Positions 1 to 6,715 of a stretch of 34,887 bases of DNA are shown here, piece after piece. Below the pieces are notes generated by a model, which did no database searches, was not told the origin of the DNA, and saw nothing but the letters and a program-made list of their open reading frames with translations. Where the stretch lies: positions 1-34,887 of the forward strand of contig CAIYFY010000335.1 of NCBI GenBank assembly GCA_903925535.1. The letters run 5' to 3'. Every line of letters begins with the position of its first letter. The stretch's first letter is position 1. The stretch comes from an uncultured Bacteroidota bacterium. GTDB taxonomy: Bacteria > Bacteroidota > Bacteroidia > Chitinophagales > Saprospiraceae. The translations under genes were made by a program, and so were the position numbers.

Positions 1-1517
1 ATACGCTCACGAACGTCAATATTGAAGTCACTCTGACAGTTATTGGAGTCTTTTATAACCAGATTGATCATGCTTACGCCGAGTCCCGAGAGAGAATCCT
101 GGGTGGTAAACGGGCCACCGTTCCAGCTGAACAGATAGGGTGGGGTGCCGGCGGTAATATTGTCTATCCTTACCTCTCCGTTGGCAGTGCCGTTGCAGTC
201 CGGATAGGCAATCAGTGTATCAATTTCCACATCCGGATACACGAGTACATTCTCGATGTCGGTAACCCTGCAACCGAGGTCAGTCTGGAGTTTCATGACG
301 ATCGGATGGATGCCGGGTGTGCTGAATTTGACTGTATGCGGCCCCTTCCCGGTAGCGGTTTGCGGAGTGGCATCAGCACCAAAACTCCAGTTCCAGCCGG
401 TGATAGCGCCAATCGGAAATGAAGAAGCGTCCTCAATCACGACCGGTATATCGAGGCATACGGCATCGGGAATGGTATTGAAATCTGCCTGGGGGCCCAG
501 GAACTGTCCGGTACCACCGAACTCAACGGCAAAACCGTTACCTGTCTGGGAGAAGTTATTCACCACCAGTGCGTACGTTTCGCCCTGTATCATATCCAGC
601 GGTCGAAGCCATGCGTCATCTCCGGAATCGCTGCAACCGGCGTCTTCACTGACATCGTTGTCGCCTGCGCGCAGGCCTGTGGGCCCGAGGCACGGACTGG
701 GGTAGGGTGGGCCCTCACCGGAGGCCATACATCTGAGAAGCTGTTTACCGTTACAGTTTCCTATACCATTGGGGAGACGATAAACCACAAAGTCGAGGTC
801 GTCGGGCAGGTTGATCGGGCTCAGTGTGAACTCGAGCGTTCCGGACTGGGAGCATGTCCAGACGAACCAGGTGGAGTTGGATTCATTGATGCCAGGAGCT
901 CCGTTTTCAAAGCAGACGGCATCTTCCATTTCGAGGTTATTGGAGCCGGCTCCACTGACTTTCTGCACCACAAAGGCGGATTTGTCGCACAGTATGGAGG
1001 CCTGCGGACAGTCGGAGGTTGGTTCAACCGGAGGATTGTAATTGTTTACACACAACTGGAACGTTCCCTTTTGTCCGGCAGCGCCCTGTACCCTGATAAA
1101 ATAGGTGGAACCGACAAACAGTCCGCCAAAGTACCCTTCAGCAATATTGGTTCCGGTTCCCTGCTGACACTCCAGCTGATTGATAGTGCCTCCGCAGGTT
1201 CCGAAATAGATGGCAAACTGCGGGCTTTTGAGTGTTCCGCCGGGTGCTGAGGAGGTAGCTCCCCGTACGGCGACAGTTACATCGGTGGCGATGGCCGTGA
1301 AGGCAAACCATACATCTGCCTGTGTTGTACCGAAGCAGGAGGCTGGTCCGTACTGCGACGGCGTGGCATCCACGTTGGTGTAGGCTGCAATCGGGCTACA
1401 GAATGCGGTGACATCCGTGAGTACAACGGGAGAAGTACACTCGTCGTTTGACGGTTGTGCGAAGGCCTGGTTGATGCCGGCAAAGACGGCGAGAACGAGC
1501 AGCAGCAGTCTGGTCAT
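1..1517 (-). CDS. Secreted PKD/SprB-repeat surface protein (3' end beyond left edge)
   Basis: The frame is open from ATG at 1517 to the left edge (505 codons, no stop), so the gene is partial. The N-terminus (MTRLLLLVLAVFAGINQAFA) is a clear Sec signal peptide. It is followed by two Cys-rich beta-sandwich units of the kind seen before PKD domains in Bacteroidota adhesins (roughly residues 25-170 and 175-350), a PKD-like domain with the WNWSFG core (roughly 355-430), and an SprB-type repeat near the visible end (Gly-Thr-Pro-Pro-Tyr...Trp-Asn-Gly-Gly...Lys-Asp-Ser-Asn-Asn-Cys). Proteins of this build are normally long, and end in a T9SS or gliding-type C-terminal domain that would lie outside the window. 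Its ATG overlaps the stop of the upstream Nudix gene as ATGA (1514-1517), which indicates translational coupling in the rbfA-kdsD-Nudix operon. The role is inferred to be cell-surface adhesion or gliding; the exact function is unknown. Confidence 0.85.
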   Translation of the reverse strand, partial: MTRLLLLVLAVFAGINQAFAQPSNDECTSPVVLTDVTAFCSPIAAYTNVDATPSQYGPASCFGTTQADVWFAFTAIATDVTVAVRGATSSAPGGTLKSPQFAIYFGTCGGTINQLECQQGTGTNIAEGYFGGLFVGSTYFIRVQGAAGQKGTFQLCVNNYNPPVEPTSDCPQASILCDKSAFVVQKVSGAGSNNLEMEDAVCFENGAPGINESNSTWFVWTCSQSGTLEFTLSPINLPDDLDFVVYRLPNGIGNCNGKQLLRCMASGEGPPYPSPCLGPTGLRAGDNDVSEDAGCSDSGDDAWLRPLDMIQGETYALVVNNFSQTGNGFAVEFGGTGQFLGPQADFNTIPDAVCLDIPVVIEDASSFPIGAITGWNWSFGADATPQTATGKGPHTVKFSTPGIHPIVMKLQTDLGCRVTDIENVLVYPDVEIDTLIAYPDCNGTANGEVRIDNITAGTPPYLFSWNGGPFTTQDSLSGLGVSMINLVIKDSNNCQSDFNIDVRER

Positions 1518-2167
1518 AGTTGGTCAGTTAGCTCAATGAATTCACTCAGAATCATAGCGGTGGCGCCCCATACGGCCCTGTTTTCCACCAGATAACAGGG
1601 AACGTCTTTCATGATAGCACCGGTACCGACCCTCAGTTCCCTGAGGGATTTGTTGTTTTCATCCCTGAAATGGGAGACGGGCGGAGTGTAAACGGCTTCT
1701 ACTTCACCGGGCTGGGGTATGATGACCGGCTTTTCGCGCAATATCCCGACATAAGGATGAACAACAAAGTTACTGACAGGGATGTACAATTCGGTGAGTT
1801 TGCCAATAATATCAATGTTGTCCGGTGGAATGCCGACTTCTTCATGGGCTTCTCTGATGGCCGTGCTGCTGGTATCTCCGTCTGAGTGCTCGTGTTTCCC
1901 GCCCGGAAAACTGACCTGACCGCTGTGCCGGTCGCGCGGGTTTTGTGTCCGCTGAATGAGAACCGTTTTCCACTCGTGGTCGTCGTGCCACAGGGCAAGG
2001 AGCACCCCGGCTACCCTGGCATCGGGAGGTGGCACCGGATTCAGCAGGAGCTGTTCGGCACGGTACGCGAAAGTCATCTTCAGCTGTGCGGGCTGTCCGG
2101 GGAGCGGTCCCGAGAGGCGCTCTGTGAGTTGTTGTATAAAATCGCGGTTGCGCATGAGAGTCATCAT
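1514..2167 (-). CDS. NudL-like Nudix hydrolase (CoA pyrophosphatase family)
   Basis: A 217-residue Nudix protein. The Nudix box is visible as GGKHEHSDGDTSSTAIREAH followed by EEVGI, giving the REUXEEXGU metal-binding helix. It is preceded by LIQRTQNPRDRHSGQVSFPG, the signature of the CoA-pyrophosphatase (NudL/YeaB) subgroup that cleaves CoA to 4'-phosphopantetheine and 3',5'-ADP. Length fits the family. Three Met codons lie at the start (2167, 2164, 2155); no ribosome binding site decides between them, so the longest is given. It lies 77 bp downstream of kdsD and its TGA overlaps the ATG of the next gene by four bases. A TAACTTTT sequence just upstream could be a weak internal promoter. Substrate assignment is by motif only. 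Confidence 0.9.
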   Translation of the reverse strand: MMTLMRNRDFIQQLTERLSGPLPGQPAQLKMTFAYRAEQLLLNPVPPPDARVAGVLLALWHDDHEWKTVLIQRTQNPRDRHSGQVSFPGGKHEHSDGDTSSTAIREAHEEVGIPPDNIDIIGKLTELYIPVSNFVVHPYVGILREKPVIIPQPGEVEAVYTPPVSHFRDENNKSLRELRVGTGAIMKDVPCYLVENRAVWGATAMILSEFIELTDQL

Positions 2168-2244
2168 ACCATGAAACAGCCACTTACCCTTTTGGATGCC
2201 TCGTAAAAGTTAAGAAAGGGTTATTTTCTGTCTGCAGGAGTATA

Positions 2245-3225
2245 TCAGACGAATCCCTCTCTGATAAGATCGTGAATATGGACAATCCCCAGATACTTTC
2301 CGTTGCCGACAACAATGAGTTGAGTTATAGAGTGGTTTCGCATGAGCGCGAAAGCATCTACCGCCATCTCGTCGGGTCCGATGAATTTGGGAGATCTGGT
2401 GAGTATGTCTGCTGCTTTCAGTGAAGAGAAGTCGGTTTGCTGCTGAAGCATGCGTCGCAGGTCGCCGTCGGTAATGATACCGGCAAGTCGGTCTTCGTGG
2501 TCGAGAACAGCAGTGGCTCCCAGTCGCCTTGCCGATATCTCCAGGATAACCTCATTGAGTGTGGCATCCAGTCTGACGGCAGGTTTTTCATTGCGGTCGT
2601 AGAGGTCGCGTACGCGCAGGTACAATTGTTTGCCCAGTGCTCCTCCCGGGTGGAACTTGGCAAAATCGGCAGCCGAGAACCCGCGGTGCGTAAGCAGTAC
2701 GATAGCGAGTGCGTCGCCCAGCGCCATCTGGGATATGGTCGAAGTGGTGGGAGCGAGGTTATTCGGGTCGGCCTCCTGGTCAACGGGCGTCCAGAGCAGA
2801 AAATCGGCCTGACGGGCCAGCGTACTGTTCCGGTTGGCTGTCATGGCGATGAGCGGATTGCCGAAGCTCTTCAGAAGAGGAATCAGAACCCTGATTTCGG
2901 AGGTTTCGCCGCTCTTGGACAGACAGATAACTGCGTCATTGGGCTGAATCATACCCAGATCGCCGTGAATGGCATCGGCGGCATGGAGAAAAAGTGACGG
3001 AGAGCCTGTTGAGTTGAGTGTGGCTACAATTTTCTGGGCAACAATTGCACTTTTGCCTATGCCTGTCAGAACGATGCGGCCGCGGCAATTCACGAGTGTT
3101 TCAATACACGATCTGAAGTCGGCATTGTCGTGCAGGCTGTCGGCCAGGGCTTTCAGCGCCTCGGCTTCCTTGTGAACCGTCTGGCTGGCAACGGTGAGGA
3201 GACTCTCAATATCCGCCTTGTACAT
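2245..3225 (-). CDS. kdsD: Arabinose-5-phosphate isomerase (KdsD/KpsF/GutQ family)
   Basis: A 326-residue protein with the standard SIS + CBS + CBS architecture. The SIS domain (about residues 45-175) carries VLTGIGKSA and the SKSGETSE sugar-phosphate-binding loop. The linker contains the family's FHPGGALGK motif. Two CBS domains follow (about 205-265 and 272-326). It interconverts D-ribulose-5-phosphate and D-arabinose-5-phosphate, the first committed step towards CMP-Kdo for the LPS inner core, and acts in the cytoplasm. Length matches E. coli KdsD (about 328). The start lies only 3 bp after the rbfA stop, so the two are co-transcribed from the promoter at 3656-3663. Confidence 0.95.
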   Translation of the reverse strand: MYKADIESLLTVASQTVHKEAEALKALADSLHDNADFRSCIETLVNCRGRIVLTGIGKSAIVAQKIVATLNSTGSPSLFLHAADAIHGDLGMIQPNDAVICLSKSGETSEIRVLIPLLKSFGNPLIAMTANRNSTLARQADFLLWTPVDQEADPNNLAPTTSTISQMALGDALAIVLLTHRGFSAADFAKFHPGGALGKQLYLRVRDLYDRNEKPAVRLDATLNEVILEISARRLGATAVLDHEDRLAGIITDGDLRRMLQQQTDFSSLKAADILTRSPKFIGPDEMAVDAFALMRNHSITQLIVVGNGKYLGIVHIHDLIREGFV

Positions 3226-3228
3226 GGC

Positions 3229-3597
3229 TCAGTGTTTGTTTTTGTCTTCTTCGCTGATACGATTCAGGAGATCACTCACCCGGTACATTTCGTCAACGGT
3301 GTCGTCGAGGTGAAATTCCAGATCAGGCATGCGGCGCATTTGTTTGCCAACTTTGGCTGCCAGAGCCTGGCGAAGATGCGTATGGTTGTCTTCAAGCAGG
3401 AGAATGACCTCCTGTTTGTTTTCGCAGCCGTACACACTGACGTACACTTTTGCGATAAGCAGGTCGGGCGTCATCCTGACCTCGGTGATCGTAACGAGCT
3501 TGTCGCTGCCGTAAATATTTCTGCCCTCCTCGGTGAGGATCATGGCAAAGAAGCGTCTGATCAGTTCGCCTACCTGTTTCTGTCGTATGGATTCCAT
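3229..3597 (-). CDS. rbfA: Ribosome-binding factor A
   Basis: A 122-residue RbfA: KH-type fold with the family N-terminus MESIRQKQVGELIRRFFAMI, the central VTITEVRMTPDLLIAKVYVS segment and the C-terminal LEFHLDDTVDEMYRVSDLL. RbfA binds the 30S subunit and helps mature the 16S rRNA 5' end, with a cold-shock role. A longer frame opens at 3714, but the first 39 residues do not look like RbfA and the Bacteroidota -7 box (3656-3663) lies inside that extension, so ATG 3597 is taken as the start. It is the first gene of the rbfA-kdsD-Nudix-PKD group. Confidence 0.93.
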   Translation of the reverse strand: MESIRQKQVGELIRRFFAMILTEEGRNIYGSDKLVTITEVRMTPDLLIAKVYVSVYGCENKQEVILLLEDNHTHLRQALAAKVGKQMRRMPDLEFHLDDTVDEMYRVSDLLNRISEEDKNKH

Positions 3598-3655
3598 AAA
3601 AGATGAATGCTGAATGTTCAGGGGTAATAACCGAAAAAATCTCCGGAAAGTGCCA

Positions 3656-3694
3656 CAAAGGTAGCCCAATCCGAAACTTATTTTCCGGAAAATA
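3656..3694 (-). promoter_or_regulatory. rbfA operon promoter with overlapping 16-bp palindrome
   Basis: On the minus strand a perfect -7 element TACCTTTG lies at 3656-3663, about 59 bp before the rbfA ATG. The -33 position (about 3684-3687) falls in the centre of a perfect 16-bp palindrome, TATTTTCCGGAAAATA (3679-3694), and does not match TTTG. The palindrome is a candidate operator or activator site; this is inference from position and symmetry. Confidence 0.6.
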
Positions 3695-3744
3695 GCTATT
3701 TGAGGGTTGTTCAAAATTTTATCCTGATTTTTTTTCGAGAGTAT

Positions 3745-3776
3745 TTTGATTTTTAGATGAACTGGTATTACCTTTG
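3745..3776 (+). promoter_or_regulatory. Promoter of tRNA-Lys
   Basis: TTTG (3745-3748), 20-nt spacer, TACCTTTG (3769-3776): an exact match to the Bacteroidota -33/-7 consensus. It places the transcription start about 15 nt before the tRNA 5' end. Confidence 0.8.
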
Positions 3777-3797
3777 CACCCGCTTTTGAAAAGGCAC

Positions 3798-3870
3798 GAT
3801 CTCGTAGCTCAGTCGGTAGAGCACTTGACTTTTAATCAAGGAGTCATGGGTTCGAGTCCCATCGAGATCA
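3798..3870 (+). tRNA. tRNA-Lys (anticodon TTT)
   Basis: A 73-nt cloverleaf. The acceptor stem GATCTCG pairs with CGAGATC, discriminator A is at 3870, and the D arm is GCTC...GAGC. The anticodon stem CTTGA/TCAAG flanks loop CTTTTAA with anticodon TTT at 3831-3833. The T arm is ATGGG TTCGAGT CCCAT. CCA is not encoded (CGA follows), so it is added after transcription. The gene stands alone, with its own promoter upstream and a strong terminator immediately downstream. Confidence 0.97.
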
Positions 3871-3878
3871 CGAATGTT

Positions 3879-3919
3879 AAAGCCAATACTTTGATAATCA
3901 AAGGATTGGCTTTTTTATT
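3879..3919 (+). terminator. Rho-independent terminator of tRNA-Lys
   Basis: AAAGCCAAT and ATTGGCTTT form the outer stem, with CTTTGA/TCAAAG stacked inside around a TAA loop and one A-G mismatch between the two stems. A T-rich tail follows (to 3919). It starts 8 nt after the tRNA 3' end. Confidence 0.85.
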
Positions 3920-4026
3920 TCCTTGAAACTGGTTGTTTGCAGGTATTTTTCCTCGTTTTGTCCGCTCTTTTTCTCCAAAAATAACTTTTCTTCGATTGTT
4001 TTATACTCTTTTACGGCTGCACGCAG

Positions 4027-4034
4027 TAAATTTG
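4027..4034 (+). promoter_or_regulatory. -7 box of possible small RNA
   Basis: TAAATTTG matches the Bacteroidota -7 consensus TAnnTTTG. No good TTTG is found at the -33 position. It lies 28 bp before the hairpin of a strong intrinsic terminator (4063-4096). Confidence 0.4.
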
Positions 4035-4039
4035 CGTAT

Positions 4040-4097
4040 ATTTAAGATAGATTATCTTTTTCGGGCCGTCTGCTGCAAAGCTGTGCGGCCCTTTTTC
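4040..4097 (+). ncRNA. Candidate small RNA between tRNA-Lys and the NifU-like gene
   Basis: The 380-bp stretch between tRNA-Lys and the NifU-like gene has no convincing protein gene. It does contain a -7 box (4027-4034) and, just downstream, an intrinsic terminator (4063-4096). A transcript of roughly 58 nt would result: a short AU-rich 5' part and the terminator hairpin. It could also be an attenuated leader for the NifU-like gene, but that gene has its own promoter box at 4224-4231. No known RNA family is recognised. The region 4098-4220 shows nothing else that can be supported. Confidence 0.35.
4063..4096 (+). terminator. Intrinsic terminator (small RNA or leader)
   Basis: GGGCCG (4063-4068) pairs with CGGCCC (4086-4091), and an inner GCT-GCAA-AGC hairpin stabilises the loop. 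TTTTT follows at 4092-4096. This is the canonical GC-stem plus U-tract form. Confidence 0.7.
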
Positions 4098-4223
4098 TAT
4101 CCATATACCGGCAGGTTCGCGTGTCCTTTGCCCTCACAGGTGGCTTTATGGCTGCATGAAGGTCCTTTTGCCCGGAAGAATGAAAAGAATTTCAATAAAA
4201 ACGGGTTGCTATACCGTATATCT

Positions 4224-4231
4224 TATCTTTG
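4224..4231 (+). promoter_or_regulatory. -7 box of the NifU-like gene
   Basis: TATCTTTG matches TAnnTTTG and lies 19 bp before ATG 4251. The -33 region is poorly conserved. Its position inside a longer open frame starting at 3933 argues that the true start is ATG 4251. Confidence 0.5.
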
Positions 4232-4250
4232 CACCGCATTATCCCTGATT

Positions 4251-4499
4251 ATGACAGATAAACAGTCCCTCATCAATCGCGTTGAAGACGCTCTTACAAC
4301 TATCAGGCCCCACCTTCAGGTGGATGGCGGCGACGTCGAACTGGTGGAAATTACCGACGACATGCACGTTCGCATCAAATGGATCGGCATGTGCGAATCG
4401 TGCAATATGTCTGCTTTCACGCTGAAAGCCGGTATTCAGGAAGCTATCAGGGCCAATGTACCTGAGGTAGTAGGCGTTGAAGCAGTTAACGGATTGTAA
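4251..4499 (+). CDS. NifU C-terminal (Nfu) domain iron-sulfur carrier protein
   Basis: An 82-residue stand-alone Nfu domain. It has the N-terminal helix (INRVEDALTTIRPHLQVDGGDVELVEI) typical of the family and the CxxC motif Cys48-Glu-Ser-Cys51 that holds or transfers a [4Fe-4S] cluster. The role is late Fe-S cluster delivery to apo-proteins in the cytoplasm. The frame is open upstream to 3933, but that part contains the terminator and promoter signals and has no Nfu similarity, so ATG 4251 is used. It is convergent with the next gene and the two stop codons abut (4497-4499 and 4500-4502) with no intergenic base. Confidence 0.9.
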   Translation: MTDKQSLINRVEDALTTIRPHLQVDGGDVELVEITDDMHVRIKWIGMCESCNMSAFTLKAGIQEAIRANVPEVVGVEAVNGL

Positions 4500-6545
4500 C
4501 TACCACTGATACCGTGCCTGTATCTTCCAGGCCCTTTCCACACTTTCCGGCATATCTGCACGGCCGCTGATTCTGGTCGCTTCAAACCGCCCTTCCAGTC
4601 GGAGTCTGTCGCCCGCGCGCCACTTCAGATTGAAATAAATCCGGCTCCCGCTCCCGCTGAATGCCGGTATGGAAACAGCCGAAAACAAGTCATTTTCGTA
4701 GGTGTATATCCGGCTGTCGTAACTGTCGGTATCAAATACGGCATACCTGAATGAGCCCGAAAACGATCGTTCAACCGGCCTGAACACAAATTCCTGATAG
4801 GCCATGAACCCGCGGGCGGTGCCCCCTGTCTCCGGTCGGTACCACGACCATTCCACCCTCGACCGGCCTTCCAGCGACATGCTGATTTTGCTGATAACGT
4901 GTACCCTGAACCGGTCGCGCCGAATACTGATCAGGCCTGTAGCGCTTTCTGCCGGATTATTCGCCTGCTTGGTTTCCGATTGCCACCAGGCACTTGCTGT
5001 CAGTACTTTTCCCTTTTGCCATTGTACCCTGGCAAGGTATTCGTTCCCCGTCGAAGGGGCGTTCACTCCATACCGGAGCCACGGATGCCGCCACACATCA
5101 GCGTAGGCGTTGATTTGCCAGCGCCTCGTCCAGCGCACATCGGCACCCAGAAACAGTCCGTTCTCGTTGGACGCGCCCGAAACTTCGGCAAAGGGAGCTG
5201 CATAAACTGACTGATACCGCACGCCCAGTTGACGGTGCAGCAGTGTTATTGTGGCATTTTTATGCACGGATGCGATAGCTCCGTTCACAGTGGACATCCC
5301 GCCATTACCGCTTACGGCAGTTTCTCCAAACAGGTAAAGATTGCGGTATCGCCACTGATAATCAGTACTGCCGGCGCCCAGGTAGCGCCCGCGGAAAGTG
5401 TATAATCTGTACGCTGCCGGAGCCGGCGCCCAGGCTTTGTCGAAAAGAATGTGCAGTGTGTTGAAAGAAATTTGTCCCGATCTGCCGTTGAGGGTAACCG
5501 AAATGCCGCCCGTATGTTCCCTGACGGTCCTTTCGTCGGCAATCTCGTTGCTGTCGCGGTGCAGTCCGGATGACTGAAAAGAGGTAAATATTGTTTCCAC
5601 TCGACTGCTGTCGGGTGAATACAGTGCCCTGGTATTGGCATCACGGCGCCGGCTGGAACAGAATACAGTGAGCTCCGTCTTTTTCCCGCACGCGAGTGTT
5701 ATGCCCGCGCCCCTGAAGAAAAATGTCTCTCCGAAAGCTGTGTACTGGTTTATCTTTCTGCCATTGCGTGCCAGCAGGGCGGTTTCGGCCGATTTGCCCG
5801 GCGCAAAGCCGCTTTGCAGCAGCAGGCCCTGCCCAAAACGCGCCGAGTAGTCGCCCAGGGCCAGTGAACGCACGCGCTGACCGGGCTGTCTGACAAAAAG
5901 ATGAGCCGAGTAGAAGTCAAATCCCTGTCGGTTGCTTTTCCTGAAAAGTGCTTCGCCTGGATCCGATTCGGCGGTGAAGCCGTAGCTCATGCGCCCGTCG
6001 AAGGTGTGCCGATATCGCAGAGCCCGTGTGAAGTACGGGCCTTCGCTCTTCAGCGATTGGCCATATCTGTCGGAGTCACTGCCCGATGTGCCCCAGCGCA
6101 CCATCAGCTCGTTGGTACCCGACAGGAAGCCTTCCGACAAACGCTGCTGTCTGGTATCTATTCCGGTGAGCACTCCGGCGTATTGCAGCAGTTGGTGGAT
6201 ATCTTCCAGTTCCCAACCCGGTATCGCCTGTAGTTCATACTTGTTGAGAAATGGTCCCAGTTTCTCCCGGTAACTGACCAGACCGGCAATCAGCAAAGGA
6301 TCCAAAATGCCCGGCTCCATCAGTTCGGCAGCAGTTGCCTTGTTGAGATCGAGCAGTTTCTCCCGTTGGTAATCCTGTACATCGAGATGTGGTATCAGTC
6401 CGGATCCGGCAGACGACTCTGCATCGGAGAAATATTTTTCAGGATTATCCTCCACGTGAGACTCCTGCTGAGCACAGAGTTTTGTTGAAAGAGACAAAAA
6501 CAGAATGACGGGCAATAGCAGCCCTCCGGCTTGATTGGTTTTCAT
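4500..6545 (-). CDS. Helix-hairpin-helix protein with C-terminal outer-membrane-barrel-like region
   Basis: A 681-residue exported protein. ATG 6545 (MKTNQAGG...) is preferred because it gives a normal signal peptide ending ...TKLCAQ; a frame 20 codons longer exists. Residues about 64-125 form a double helix-hairpin-helix of the ComEA type (DLNKATAAELM...SYREKLGPF...LQAIPGWEL). The remaining 540 or so residues are alternating polar/aromatic strands rich in Tyr, Arg and Gly. The last residues are QARYQW, a C-terminal aromatic as in BAM-assembled outer membrane barrels. HHH domains bind DNA without sequence specificity; the pairing with a barrel suggests a periplasmic nucleic-acid or protein-contact role at the outer membrane. 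Function is not known. It is transcribed towards, and abuts, the NifU-like gene. Confidence 0.85.
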   Translation of the reverse strand: MKTNQAGGLLLPVILFLSLSTKLCAQQESHVEDNPEKYFSDAESSAGSGLIPHLDVQDYQREKLLDLNKATAAELMEPGILDPLLIAGLVSYREKLGPFLNKYELQAIPGWELEDIHQLLQYAGVLTGIDTRQQRLSEGFLSGTNELMVRWGTSGSDSDRYGQSLKSEGPYFTRALRYRHTFDGRMSYGFTAESDPGEALFRKSNRQGFDFYSAHLFVRQPGQRVRSLALGDYSARFGQGLLLQSGFAPGKSAETALLARNGRKINQYTAFGETFFFRGAGITLACGKKTELTVFCSSRRRDANTRALYSPDSSRVETIFTSFQSSGLHRDSNEIADERTVREHTGGISVTLNGRSGQISFNTLHILFDKAWAPAPAAYRLYTFRGRYLGAGSTDYQWRYRNLYLFGETAVSGNGGMSTVNGAIASVHKNATITLLHRQLGVRYQSVYAAPFAEVSGASNENGLFLGADVRWTRRWQINAYADVWRHPWLRYGVNAPSTGNEYLARVQWQKGKVLTASAWWQSETKQANNPAESATGLISIRRDRFRVHVISKISMSLEGRSRVEWSWYRPETGGTARGFMAYQEFVFRPVERSFSGSFRYAVFDTDSYDSRIYTYENDLFSAVSIPAFSGSGSRIYFNLKWRAGDRLRLEGRFEATRISGRADMPESVERAWKIQARYQW

Positions 6546-6715
6546 GAGGCAGGCAAGTTTTATACAATAATACAGGAAATAATCCGTATTTGCAAGCGGT
6601 ATCAATCCGGTATCACACTGTTTCTGAATATACTTCCGACATATTTTTCATTTTTTTTCCTGAATTCAATTTTTTTTCAAAATCTTTCGACTTCTAACCA
6701 AACTGTACTCTAAAA

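Noticed and set aside
256..705. Plus-strand open frame of 149 codons near the left edge
   Set aside because: It is antisense to the continuous PKD/SprB protein frame, which has a signal peptide and domain structure.
3933..4250. N-terminal extension of the NifU-like protein
   Set aside because: It runs through a terminator hairpin and two -7 boxes and has no similarity to Nfu proteins.
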